The position numbers and the translations under genes are program-made. The notes under the pieces were generated by a model, which was given only the letters and a program-made list of their open reading frames with translations, was not told the origin of the DNA and searched no databases. Shown here in pieces: positions 18,518 to 26,141 of a stretch of 38,029 nt of DNA. Source of the stretch: Aquabacterium sp. GTDB taxonomy: Bacteria; Pseudomonadota; Gammaproteobacteria; Burkholderiales; Burkholderiaceae_C. Location of the stretch: NCBI RefSeq assembly GCF_014378415.1, contig NZ_JACMNS010000053.1:1-38029 (forward strand), written 5' to 3'. The first letter of the stretch is position 1. Each line of letters begins with the position of its first letter.

Positions 18518-18544
18518 TGCCGACGATGCAATTCATCGTCGGCA
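18518..18544. promoter_or_regulatory. Perfect 11-bp stem, 5-base loop inverted repeat
   Basis: TGCCGACGATG and CATCGTCGGCA flank CAATT. It is about 107 bases past the stop of the outer-membrane protein gene and 70 bases before the PAS kinase gene, both on the minus strand. Read on that strand it is followed by ATTTGT, a poor T run, so it may be a weak terminator of the outer-membrane gene or a second dyad operator for the kinase. Confidence 0.4.
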
Positions 18545-18651
18545 CCGGGGTTCGCACCCTGCCTTGCTGTTTGCCCTCTCCGGTGTCCGAATCAAGGCAC
18601 AAGACCATCCCCATGCCGCACTGCCCGGCACGGGTCAATTGCTGAGGCTCG

Positions 18652-19314
18652 TCAGTAGCGGTAGCTCACGCCCACGCTGAGCTGGGGGACAAAACGGACG
18701 TCGCCCACGCCATCGCGCAATTTTTGAGTTTCGGCGTCCACGTCGGCCTGCGACACCACGCCAGGGTGGTTGGCCACCACGTTTTGTGTCGTCGTGATTT
18801 TGGCCTTGCCGATCATCACGCCCAGGTCGGCCACGAAGCCCAGCCCCTGTTCGCGGGCCTGGTGTCCCCAACCCACACCCAGGTAAGGCATGACGCGCGG
18901 AAACTTCAGCTCGGCGTTGAAATAGTCGCCGGCCGTGGGGGTGAGCGTCTGGCTGCCCAGGGTGACCGAGGTCGTGCCGTCAAACTGCGACTTCAGGCGG
19001 ACCGTCATGTCGTTGAATGTCAGGCCGCTCGTCAGTCGAAAGCCGCCCTGCATGGGGAAGTAGTCGGCGAACAGGCCCAGCCGCTGCGCCTTGATCGTGC
19101 CTTTGTAAGTGATGCCCGATTCGGTGAAGTTGCGGCTCAGGCTGCCCAGCGAGGACACGTCGCCGCGCAGGCCCCATTGGGGGTTCACGCTGTGCGCATA
19201 GCCCAGCATCACGCCTGGGATGCCCACGTTGGCGTACGACTCGCCAGCCAGTGCGGGGGCGGTGCTCAAGCCCGCCAGAAGAGCGGTCAATGCCAAGCGG
19301 TGGTTCTGGGTCAT
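18652..19314 (-). CDS. Outer-membrane beta-barrel protein (OmpW/opacity-like)
   Basis: A 220-residue exported protein. Residues 1-23 form a signal peptide with a clear AxA cut site (STAPALA before GESYANVG). The mature part has alternating apolar residues and Gly/aromatic strand patterns such as GVMLGYAHSV, RLGLFADYFPM and VMPYLGVGWGH, and it ends VGVSYRY with a terminal aromatic residue, as Bam substrates do. About eight strands fit the length. A hydrophilic insert near residues 175-200 should be a periplasmic turn or surface loop. The AGGACGAGG sequence before the ATG gives a ribosome site. It is probably transcribed alone. I cannot assign a substrate; small barrels of this size are pores, adhesins or of unknown role. 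Confidence 0.8.
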   Translation of the reverse strand: MTQNHRLALTALLAGLSTAPALAGESYANVGIPGVMLGYAHSVNPQWGLRGDVSSLGSLSRNFTESGITYKGTIKAQRLGLFADYFPMQGGFRLTSGLTFNDMTVRLKSQFDGTTSVTLGSQTLTPTAGDYFNAELKFPRVMPYLGVGWGHQAREQGLGFVADLGVMIGKAKITTTQNVVANHPGVVSQADVDAETQKLRDGVGDVRFVPQLSVGVSYRY

Positions 19315-19434
19315 GGTGCCTCGTCCTGTGTGTTGTCAACCTAGCCTGCTAGTGTAGGCAGAGCTACCTCATCACCAAACCCACCAAACGGCTGTGAACA
19401 CCGGCTTTTTCAAAGGACCAGGTGGCCATTGACC

Positions 19435-19485
19435 AAAAAAAATCGCGCTGAACGGCGGCTCATCAAGAGCCCAGGTTCAGCGCGA
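19435..19485 (-). terminator. Strong intrinsic terminator of the beta-propeller operon
   Basis: On the minus strand TCGCGCTGAAC pairs with GTTCAGCGCGA (11 perfect pairs); the loop contains a second hairpin, GGCTC-TTGAT-GAGCC, and the stem is followed by eight T. It begins 38 bases after the stop of the Asp-box protein gene, so it should end the propeller transcript. Confidence 0.9.
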
Positions 19486-19522
19486 CAGACGTCAAGCAGA
19501 CGTCAGGTCAGGATCGACTGCT

Positions 19523-21001
19523 TCAGTTGTGAACCAGGCGGCCCAACACGGCTTGCCACTTCGATTTGGCGTGTGCCGTGAAGTCCCAATCAGCGCGGCA
19601 GTTGCTCAGAGGGCACATGTCCTGCGTGAACGCGGTCAGCAAGTCACCGTTGGGTGCATAACGCACTTGCACGATTTCGTTCAGGTCGCCGCCCAGGAAC
19701 ATCCACAGGTAGCCGACGTCAAAGTACGCGGGGTGCAGTGGCTCGGCTGGATCGTTGATGGTTTGCGACTTGAAGACAGGCAGGCCGGACAAGGCGTTCA
19801 CGGACTCGGCCATGTAGCCGCTGAACTTTTTCCGGTCCGATGAGCCGTAGTAGGCAATCGCGATGGTGCCAGGCTTCTTCACGGTGATCGCGGGGTAGAT
19901 CACCGCCGTGACCTTCGGATCGGAGATCACCACAGGTTTGGTCCAGGTCTTGCCCTTGTCGCGCGAGACGGTCAGGCGCAGCAAGTCCTTGACGTCAGGG
20001 TAGACCACGTACAAATTGCCAGCGCTGTCGATCGTCACCGGCGTGGGCATGATGTAGTTGGGATTGAACGGCACGTTGGTGACGAACTTGTAGTCGATCA
20101 GCTGGGCGCCGGGAACCGGGGTCACCGTCCAGGTCTTGCCTTCATCCTTGCTGACGGACAGCGCGAACTGGTTGCAACGGCGGCCGCCGATGTAGATCGT
20201 GCCGTCAGGCGCCACGACGCCGTCACCCCAGAGCACGTACTCGGAAGCAGGGCAGCCATAGTCCTTGGCCACGATGCTGAAGCTGCCAACCTGCGCCCAG
20301 CTTGCGCCGCCGTCGGTCGACTTCATCACCGCTTGCGACTTGGGATTCACGATGATGGCCGGGGTGGAGATCGGCGTGGGCGTCGAGAAGTACAGGTTGT
20401 TGGGATAGCCGCTGGTGCGCGTGCCAGTGACGGGCGCGCCAGGCAGGAGCTTGCCCCAGTCGATGGCGTTGACTTCGATGCTGGCGTTGGACCAGCTGTC
20501 GCCACCGTTGTCGGTGTAGCTCAGGTCGAAGCCTGTCTTCAGTTCCAGCTTGGCGATGGACGAGCGGCCGGTGCTGAAGAAGATGCGGTCTGTGGTCGGG
20601 TCGATCTGCATGTAGGGCTGGATGCGCACATGCGAGGTGCCGTCGGCACGCAGCGGCTGCACCTGGTCCCAGCTGGCGCCGTTGTCCTTCGAGCGGGCGA
20701 CGTACAGGCCATCGTCGTTGTAGATCGGGCCCATGAAAATGGTGCCTGCGCGATTGACGATGGTGCTGATCTCACCTGTGCCGAAGCCGGTGTAAGAAGC
20801 GCAAGGCGTCAGCTTGAGTGGGCTGGCCAGGGCCAGGGTGGGCATGGCGCCGGTTGTGGTGCCGATGTAGGTCGAGGCAACGCGCGAGGCATCGCAGATC
20901 TGGCCGGCGCCGGCGGCCTGGGCGAATGCCGAGGCTGAACAGGTCACGGCGAGCGCCGTCAGCGTGAGTGCCCTTGTGGCACGGAGTGAAGATGTATTCA
21001 T
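19523..21001 (-). CDS. Secreted Asp-box (BNR/sialidase-like) beta-propeller protein
   Basis: A 492-residue exported protein. The signal peptide ends near residue 28 (CSASAFAQA). The rest is a beta-propeller with four canonical Asp boxes of form S-x-D-x-G-x-x-W: SKDNGASW (104-111), STDGGASW (228-235), SKDEGKTW (284-291), SRDKGKTW (346-353), and a relaxed fifth one, TDNGGDSW (163-170). There are six cysteines in the mature part, so disulphides are likely outside the cytoplasm. Asp boxes occur in sialidases, but also in many other propellers; I do not see the catalytic Arg triad clearly, so enzyme activity is not claimed. The ATG at 21001 is preferred to the TTG just before it. It lies 52 bases after the YVTN-like propeller gene on the same strand and ends at a strong terminator. 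Confidence 0.82.
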   Translation of the reverse strand: MNTSSLRATRALTLTALAVTCSASAFAQAAGAGQICDASRVASTYIGTTTGAMPTLALASPLKLTPCASYTGFGTGEISTIVNRAGTIFMGPIYNDDGLYVARSKDNGASWDQVQPLRADGTSHVRIQPYMQIDPTTDRIFFSTGRSSIAKLELKTGFDLSYTDNGGDSWSNASIEVNAIDWGKLLPGAPVTGTRTSGYPNNLYFSTPTPISTPAIIVNPKSQAVMKSTDGGASWAQVGSFSIVAKDYGCPASEYVLWGDGVVAPDGTIYIGGRRCNQFALSVSKDEGKTWTVTPVPGAQLIDYKFVTNVPFNPNYIMPTPVTIDSAGNLYVVYPDVKDLLRLTVSRDKGKTWTKPVVISDPKVTAVIYPAITVKKPGTIAIAYYGSSDRKKFSGYMAESVNALSGLPVFKSQTINDPAEPLHPAYFDVGYLWMFLGGDLNEIVQVRYAPNGDLLTAFTQDMCPLSNCRADWDFTAHAKSKWQAVLGRLVHN

Positions 21002-21053
21002 CAATGAGTCCAGTTGATTGAGGTTGGGGGTGGAAAGTGGAAATGGTTTGGGC

Positions 21054-22148
21054 TTACTTGCCTGGGCCCACTTCGAGGATGTTGGGCGTCACGCCCACGG
21101 TGATTGAGGCGCCGATGGGCTGCAGCGTTTCAGTGTCAAAGCGCACCACTTTGCCGTTGCCAAGGCTGTCCAGTGAACCCTTGCCGGCGATGAACAGCCA
21201 GGGCCAGGACAGCACGGTGCTGATGGGCGCCTTGAGGGCGGTCGCCGACTTCAAACCCCAGTCGGAGTAGTAACCCGTGCCATCGGCTGCGATGGCGATG
21301 CCCAGGGGGCGGCCTTCGGTTTTGATCAGACCGACTTCCTTCCAGGTGGCTTTGTCGATCATCTGAACGGTCTGCGTGCCGAAGTTGGTCACATAAAGCT
21401 TGGTGCCCGCCAGGTTCTCGACCGCGATGGCAGGTTCAGCGTTAACGCCACCGTTGTCGATCCTGGCCACTTTTTTCCAGGTGGCGGTGTCCACCACGAT
21501 GGTGTCGCCCGAGAGGAAGTTCAGCACATACAGGGACTTGCCATCACGCGAGATGGACAACCAGGCTGGCAGCACCCCGCCAAAGTAGGTCGGCTTGAAC
21601 AGGGTCTTGCCCGTGGCCGCTTCAATGGCAGAGATCGTGCCGCCCGGGTAGGACAGGTACAGCGTCTTGCCATCAGGGCTGATTTGAAGGCCAATCGGCA
21701 AGATGGTGTTGCCGCCGGGGATGTAGCTCTTGATGACCGTGTCGGTCTTGGTATCGATGATGTCGACGCCGGAGGTCAGGCCCGAACTGGCCTTGAGTGC
21801 ATACAGCTTGCTCTGGTCGGGCGACAGGACGATGGCGAAGGGCGGGAACTTCAGCTTGATGGTTTTGACCGATTGGTCTGCCGTGTTGATCACGGAAACG
21901 CCCGACACATCCAGCCCCAGGTTGTCGATGTAAACCTTGGAGCCATCGGCCAAAGGTGTGGCGATGAAAGGCAGGCCCTTGACCGGAATCGTGCTGGTGA
22001 CGAGGCCACTGTCAACATCGATCACGGACACTGTGTTGGCGGTCGTGTTGGGCACGTACACCACCTGGCCGGCATGGGCTTGCGCATGGAGGGTGAGCGC
22101 CAAAACTGCAGCTGTGAGCGCGCTGAATTTGAAAACTCTCTTTGTCAT
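21054..22148 (-). CDS. Secreted YVTN-like beta-propeller protein
   Basis: A 364-residue exported protein. The start at 22148 has AGGAG six bases upstream and gives a clean signal peptide (MTKRVFKFSALTAAVLALTL, then HAQAHA before GQVVYV). The mature part repeats the YVTN-type blade of about 40-50 residues: VVYVPNTTANTVSVIDVDSG, KVYIDNLGLDVSGVSVINTA, KLYALKASSGL, TLYLSYPGGTISAIEAATG, SLYVLNFLSGDTIVVDTATW and KLYVTNFGTQTVQMIDKATW. About seven blades fit. Such proteins are periplasmic or surface-bound and often serve binding; no catalytic residues are recognised. It is the first gene of a likely two-gene operon with the Asp-box propeller, and a TetR regulator is encoded divergently 202 bases away. 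Confidence 0.85.
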   Translation of the reverse strand: MTKRVFKFSALTAAVLALTLHAQAHAGQVVYVPNTTANTVSVIDVDSGLVTSTIPVKGLPFIATPLADGSKVYIDNLGLDVSGVSVINTADQSVKTIKLKFPPFAIVLSPDQSKLYALKASSGLTSGVDIIDTKTDTVIKSYIPGGNTILPIGLQISPDGKTLYLSYPGGTISAIEAATGKTLFKPTYFGGVLPAWLSISRDGKSLYVLNFLSGDTIVVDTATWKKVARIDNGGVNAEPAIAVENLAGTKLYVTNFGTQTVQMIDKATWKEVGLIKTEGRPLGIAIAADGTGYYSDWGLKSATALKAPISTVLSWPWLFIAGKGSLDSLGNGKVVRFDTETLQPIGASITVGVTPNILEVGPGK

Positions 22149-22350
22149 GAATATCTCCTCTGGGTGAAATTTTGCGGGCTGATGCGGTGACAAAAAGCTG
22201 TGACCATATCGAGAAATGATTGATTCAGGAAACACGCGTTGTCCAAGGCGTGAAGATAGATCATTGATCGATGAATGGCACCCGTGCAAACCCGTGAGGT
22301 GTGCAGTCGGGCCGCCATGGAGTGGGGGTTTCGTGGGGGACAATCAAGGC
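22149..22350. promoter_or_regulatory. Divergent promoter region between propeller operon and TetR gene
   Basis: This 202-base gap must hold both promoters. It contains the palindrome GATCA-T-TGATC at 22259-22269, midway between the two start codons, a fair candidate for the TetR-family operator. The stretch 22190-22275 is richer in A+T than the flanking genes. No -35/-10 pair stands out enough to place. Confidence 0.4.
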
Positions 22351-23046
22351 ATGAGCGAAGCTGAATCCGACCGTCCTGCCTATGCCCGCGTTACCCGATC
22401 ACACAAGGGCGTGGACGCAGAAGCGCGCCGCAAGGAAAGGCGTCAACGCCTGGTTGAAGCAGGGCTGGAAACTTTGGGCACCAAGGGGCTCCACACCACC
22501 ACGGTGCGAGACGTGTGCGGGCACGCCGGCTTGAGCGAGCGCTACTTCTACGAATCGTTTTCAGGGCTCGGCGAGCTGTTCGACACCATCTACCAGGCCT
22601 TGCATCAAGAGTTGCTGGGCCGCCTGATGACCGTGCTGGTGTCGTCGCGCAGCGCGCATCATTCCGCCTTGCAGGGTGGCAAGGCGGCGCTGGAAGTCTG
22701 GTTCACCTTCCTCAAGGAGGATCCTCGCCGAGCCCGCATCATGCTGATTGATGCCATGGGTGGTAATCAAGGCAGTGCGCGTGGCGCGAAAGCGGCCGCC
22801 CGCGACTATGTGGGGGCCATTCAGGCCTTTTTGGACTTGCTTTATCCCAGCTTGCCAGCGCAGCACCTGTCGTCGCGGATATTGGCCTCGGTCTTGTTGG
22901 GCGCGTGCATCCACACGGCCAAGGAGTGGATCTGGTCGGGCTTCGAGGATCCGATGGAAAGCGTCATTGGCCACCTGTCGATGGTTTTCCAGGCGCTGGA
23001 CAGCCACTACCAGTGGGCCTCGATGGTTCAAGCCTCCAAGGGCTGA
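22351..23046 (+). CDS. TetR/AcrR-family transcriptional regulator
   Basis: A 231-residue regulator. Residues 24-75 hold the TetR DNA-binding domain: a basic helix (RRKERRQRLVEAGLETLG), then the helix-turn-helix LHTTTVRDVCGHAGLSERYFYESFSG (written in parts: LHTTTVRDVCGHAGL, SERYFYESFSG). The C-terminal all-helical part (about 80-225) would bind a ligand and dimerise; it has few charged pockets and no hint of the ligand. The ATG at 22351 is chosen since homology begins soon after it; the frame is open 45 codons upstream through the promoter gap. TetR proteins usually repress a divergent target, which here is the double-propeller operon. That target is inference from position. Confidence 0.92.
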   Translation: MSEAESDRPAYARVTRSHKGVDAEARRKERRQRLVEAGLETLGTKGLHTTTVRDVCGHAGLSERYFYESFSGLGELFDTIYQALHQELLGRLMTVLVSSRSAHHSALQGGKAALEVWFTFLKEDPRRARIMLIDAMGGNQGSARGAKAAARDYVGAIQAFLDLLYPSLPAQHLSSRILASVLLGACIHTAKEWIWSGFEDPMESVIGHLSMVFQALDSHYQWASMVQASKG

Positions 23047-23216
23047 CCTCTCGCGGCTTCGGGTGGCAGGCAGTCCGCCAGGCTGGGTGCCGTGCGGCTT
23101 AGACCTCAGCTGATTGATCGGAATCAGCTCTGCCGCATGCCCTTCCTTGGCTGAAGCGATTTACAAGAAATTATGAAATTGAGATAATTATTGGAATTCC
23201 ATAAAAAAGGATAAGG

Positions 23217-23775
23217 ATGACCTTTCATCGACCGCAGCTCGCCTTGGACATGGCGGGCCAGCTGCTGCAGCCTGGCAGAGCTCGGCAAGAACGAGGGGAA
23301 CACCCTGGCGGGGGCCTTCTCCGAGCTGGTGCATCTGGCCAAGACCGACGTCGTGCTCATCATCGACGAAGTCCAGCATGCGATGGGTTCCGAGGATGGC
23401 GACAACATGCTGCTGGCCCTCAAAGCGGCCCGCGATGAAATCAATTTGACCCCGGACACGCCCGGGTACTTCCTGTTCGTTGGCACCGGCTCACACCGGG
23501 CTCGGGTCCGCGAACTCAGGATCAAAGGCAAGCAAGGCGGGCAGGGCGTGAAGAAGATCTTCTCCGCTGCGACGCTGAAAGAGTACGGCGTTGAGCTTGG
23601 CCGCCCAGTTGGCGCGGAGGAGATTCAGAAGGTCGCCACCATGCTGGTGGATTCGAACATCTTGGCTCGCGACGGCCATGGGATCTACGGCATCAGCGAT
23701 CCGTTCGTTGCCGAGGCCTACAGCAGCCGGGCGGATGTCCTCAAGACCCTTGAAGGTCCCGAAGCGCTGCGCTGA
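23217..23775 (+). pseudogene. Decayed AAA-type ATPase, middle (Walker A) lost
   Basis: A start ATG with an AAGG just before it opens MTFHRPQLALDMAGQLLQPG, then the frame is lost. From about 23275 a second frame (one base on) carries LAELGKNEGNTLAGAFSELV, the Walker B strand VVLIIDEVQHA, FLFVGTGSHRARVREL with a sensor-like position, and a winged-helix-like end (GIYGISDPFVAEAYSS) up to a stop at 23773. The N-terminal lines and the Walker B part look like the two ends of one ATP-binding protein from which about 50-100 codons, including the Walker A loop, were deleted with a frameshift. The upstream 80 bases are strikingly A+T-rich compared with the neighbourhood. A GTG at 23329 could start a fragment, but without Walker A it should not bind ATP. 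Family recognition is from memory. Confidence 0.7.
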
Positions 23776-23860
23776 AGTTCGCTAAGCTGGGCCACCTTTG
23801 GTGCTCGGTCCCGAGCTTGTGCAAGGTGCTGTTTCTTTAGCAGCCAGAGAGGGCTTCAGA

Positions 23861-23985
23861 TCAAATCTTGAAGTCGTAATCCACCGTCAGCGGCGCGTGG
23901 TCACTGAACCAACTGTCCTTGTAGACGCTGGCGCTGCGGGCCGTGGCCGCCAATCCCGGCGTGGCCAACTGATAGTCAGTGCGGC
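23861..23985 (-). pseudogene. xthA 3'-end fragment (copy A)
   Basis: The minus strand reads TDYQLATPGLAATARSASVY, then KDSWFSDHAPLTVDYDFKI and a stop. This is the C-terminus of exonuclease III, matching the intact gene at 28931-29743 (IDYQLATPGLAAAARHASVF, then KEQWFSDHAPLTVDYDFSL) residue for residue except for scattered changes, including the catalytic SDHAPL motif. About 41 codons remain; homology fades at 23990-24000, and no start or catalytic N-terminus is present. The orientation is the same as the intact gene. The sequence is diverged, not a recent duplicate. Confidence 0.9.
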
Positions 23986-24133
23986 ATAAAACCTGCAGAT
24001 TTTCTTCCGGGATGAGTTGGCTGGCGTCAAGGCGACGCTGCGGGACGCCACATCGTGGCATTGGCGCAGGCGCTGGTGGGCCCTGGCACCGAAGGATCGG
24101 ACTGGCCCGACGGGGCGCAGTGGACTCGACCCC

Positions 24134-24398
24134 TCATGGTCTGTAGGCAACCCAGTCCGTGAACGTGAATGCGCGATAAATCAACTCGATGTTCACGAAG
24201 TCGGCCTCGCTGAGCAAATCAATGTCCTGCTGCGGTGACAGCACGGGCAGCCGCTCCGGACACGAATTGGCCATCGGCCGGTGGGTGCTCGGCCGGCAAG
24301 ATGCCCATCATTTTGTACAGGTCCCGTAGACCACGCACAGCTCTCAGAGCCTTCTCTGCGTAGCTCGATGCGGCGTTCGGATCGGAAAACGCATTCAT
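24134..24398 (-). pseudogene. SAM-dependent methyltransferase remnant with internal deletion
   Basis: The ATG at 24398 overlaps the stop of the flavoprotein frame by four bases (ATGA), the normal operon join. It gives MNAFSDPNAASSYAEKALRA, VRGLRDLYKMMGILPAEHPP and ADG, which looks like the N-terminal helix region before the glycine-rich SAM loop. At about 24265-24290 the frame changes, and ERLPVLSPQQDIDLLSEADF, VNIELIYRAFTFTDW and VAYRP follow to a stop at 24134-24136, which looks like the last strand region of the same family. The central SAM-binding core is missing. It is thus a deletion remnant, not a small protein. The family call rests on memory of Rrf2/flavoprotein/methyltransferase operons. 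Confidence 0.65.
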
Positions 24399-25315
24399 CG
24401 GGCTGGCGTTTCGTTGTGCATGCAGCCGACAGTCTCGGGCGCGAACAACAAGGAGCGGTGCAACTGGATGCCGGCCAAGGTGCCGCGACCCACCTCCACG
24501 CATGCGAATACCCCAGGCACCGGCGTCTTGCTCTCAGCGTCGGTGCCCACCTGCAAACCCATGGGCGCTTCTTCGATGGCGCAACCCAACCCTTCGGCCA
24601 AAGCGTTCGAGGGAGCGTAGCGGGCGGCAGTGAAAAGACCCGCAAAACTCAACAATCTTCCATCGGCCATCCGCACGTCGGCATGCCCTTTGATCCGGTG
24701 GATGGGCGCATCCTCAATCACGACACCTCGGCTCTCCAGATCGGCTCGGCCGTCGAGGCTCAGCGACAGGGCATCGTTCACCAGCAGCGTGACCTGGCCC
24801 CATTCGGTGAGGAGCTGCGCCTGATGAGCCGACATAGGGCCCGTGGCGATGACGTTGATGCGGCCCTCGCCCAGTTCGTAGCCATGACAATACGGACAAT
24901 GGAAAACGGTCTGGCCCCATCGCTCGTCGAGTCCGGTGATTGGGGGAAGTTGATCGGTCACGCCGGTGGCCAGCAGGATGCGGCGGCCTCGATGCGACTC
25001 CCCGTCAGGGCTTGTGACGGTGAAGTCATCGGCTTGCCCCGCAACATCTGCGGCGCGACCATCGATCCAGGACAGCGTCGGATAGGCTTTGAGCTGGCTG
25101 GGCGCGTTCGCTGCGACCTCGACTACATCCGCGCCATCCTGGCCGAGAAATTTGGGTGAATACGTGGCGAAGCTGTTGCGCCGCTCGCTTGCGTCGATCA
25201 CCAGCACGGACTTGCGCGCCCGCACCAGTTGCAGGGCAGCTGCCATTCAGGCATAGCGCCCACCGATGGCGATGACGTCGCAGGGCCGGTCAACTACTTT
25301 TGTGTCGTGCTGCAT
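24395..25315 (-). pseudogene. Thioredoxin-reductase-like FAD/NAD(P) oxidoreductase, interrupted
   Basis: The natural start is the ATG at 25315, inside the end of the Rrf2 gene. It reads MQHDTKVVDRPCDVIAIGGR, YA, then TGA (25247-25249), then MAAALQLVRARKSVLVIDA. The stop sits where the FAD-binding GxGxxG loop should continue (expected GGGYAGMAAA), so a Gly codon GGA seems to have become TGA, and the neighbouring Gly became Arg. A distal 283-codon frame stays open and keeps the redox motif CPYCHGYE and NAD-binding IATGPMSAHQ. Near its end VFACVEVGRGTLAG lacks about ten residues, including the second FAD motif (normally ACGDxxx). Two separate hits in FAD-binding sites argue for a dead gene; restart at the ATG after the stop would still lack the FAD loop. 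Confidence 0.8.
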
Positions 25316-25730
25316 GCCGGCGCGCGAAGTCGGCGGCCAGGTCGGCTAGCGTAATTTCCGAGAACCGCTGGAGCAGCAGCGCTTCGGCTTCGGCCAACGT
25401 ACCCCCTAGCGCGGCATTCACGGATTGCTCGACTAGGCACCCCGTTGTTTCGTTGCGGTTGCTGACGGCAAACATGGCTGGCTCGCCCAGCGATTCGTGC
25501 AAGTGGCGCAGAGTGATCGAACCAAGGTCGGCCTGGAGGCGCCAACCGCCCGCGTGCCCGCGATCGGACGAGACGAGGCCAGTTACTCGCAGATGGCCCA
25601 TCGTGCGCCGGACGACGACGGGGTTGGTGCCCAGGCATTGGGCCAATGCTTCAGAGGTGACTGGTCCGTCCCGCTCGGCCATGTGCAGCAGGGCGTGCAA
25701 GACGGTCGATAGGCGGCTTGCACGTTTCAT
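25290..25730 (-). CDS. Rrf2-family transcriptional regulator
   Basis: A 146-residue winged-helix regulator, apparently intact. The N-terminus MKRASRLSTVLHALLHMAER is typical, followed by the recognition region (TSEALAQCLGTNPVVVRRTM), the wing (RGHAGGWRLQ) and a dimer helix. It has Cys36 in the helix-turn-helix area and Cys96 (TGCLVEQ), but lacks the three-Cys iron-sulphur cluster set of IscR/NsrR, so it resembles the YwnA/CymR side of the family. It overlaps the 5' end of the broken flavoprotein gene by 26 bases. Such operons (Rrf2, thioredoxin-reductase-like protein, methyltransferase) recur in Proteobacteria; here only the regulator survives. A dyad over its own start codon suggests self-control. 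Confidence 0.9.
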   Translation of the reverse strand: MKRASRLSTVLHALLHMAERDGPVTSEALAQCLGTNPVVVRRTMGHLRVTGLVSSDRGHAGGWRLQADLGSITLRHLHESLGEPAMFAVSNRNETTGCLVEQSVNAALGGTLAEAEALLLQRFSEITLADLAADFARRHAARHKSS

Positions 25731-25749
25731 GAAACTGATGATGTTTCAT
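25724..25749 (-). promoter_or_regulatory. Candidate Rrf2 operator: three GTTTCAT half sites over the start codon
   Basis: GTTTCATGAAAC (25724-25735) is a perfect 12-base palindrome containing the ATG of the Rrf2 gene, and ATGAAAC (25729-25735) with GTTTCAT (25743-25749) forms a second dyad of 7-base arms with a 7-base spacer. Three arms of one motif next to the regulator's own start are what autoregulation would show. The 12-mer partly codes for the first residues, so coding constraint explains little of it. Confidence 0.5.
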
Positions 25750-25914
25750 TAGTTGTCGAAATTCAGGTTGAGTCTGGCCGGGTGGGGTGCTGTTCACGCC
25801 GCCATGCCCGGCGGCTCCGCGATCACCAAGACGCTGATCCTCGACGGGCGCAGTTCAGCGGCCAAGTCTGCTGGCGCGCATCTTCGGGGACCTTGATTGA
25901 CTCTGCACGACGTG

Positions 25915-26030
25915 TCTGAGATTGAATTCGTAGTCCACCGTGAGCGGCGCGTGATCCGAGAAATTCTACGTTTTGTAGATGCGTTCGTTGCGTGCCAGTG
26001 CTGCCACACCGGCTGTCGCCAAGTGGTACT
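25915..26030 (-). pseudogene. xthA 3'-end fragment (copy B), with in-frame stop
   Basis: The minus strand reads HLATAGVAALARNERIYKT, stop, NFSDHAPLTVDYEF, aligned without gaps to the end of exonuclease III (QLATPGLAAAARHASVFKE, Q, WFSDHAPLTVDYDF). The stop (TAG, 25966-25968) replaces the Gln codon before the Trp. Homology covers about 35 codons and fades beyond 26030. It has the same orientation as the intact xthA. The 180 bases between this fragment and the Rrf2 gene (25731-25914) hold no gene I can recognise. Confidence 0.85.
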
Positions 26031-26141
26031 AAATGTGCCTCAAGTCGCGGTGCTTCCTGCCGAAAATAAGTTGGGCCTTCATGGTCGATGAAACTCCATC
26101 AGCCGGTGTGCCCTACATTCAATCTCTACCCGGGAAATGGC

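Noticed and set aside
17197-18645. 482-codon plus-strand frame opposite the PAS hybrid kinase
   Set aside because: No motif, shadow-type composition; the opposite frame carries all kinase motifs.
23108-23129. Inverted repeat AGCTGATT-GATCGG-AATCAGCT as terminator of the TetR gene
   Set aside because: The stem is only eight pairs, moderately AT, and no T run follows; left as a mere dyad.
23980-26060. Integron-like attC sites next to the xthA fragments (GTTGGGC near 26067, GTTGGCT near 24016)
   Set aside because: Only a loose seven-base core match with no folded imperfect palindrome and no integron integrase; the shared feature of the junctions is xthA sequence, not attC.
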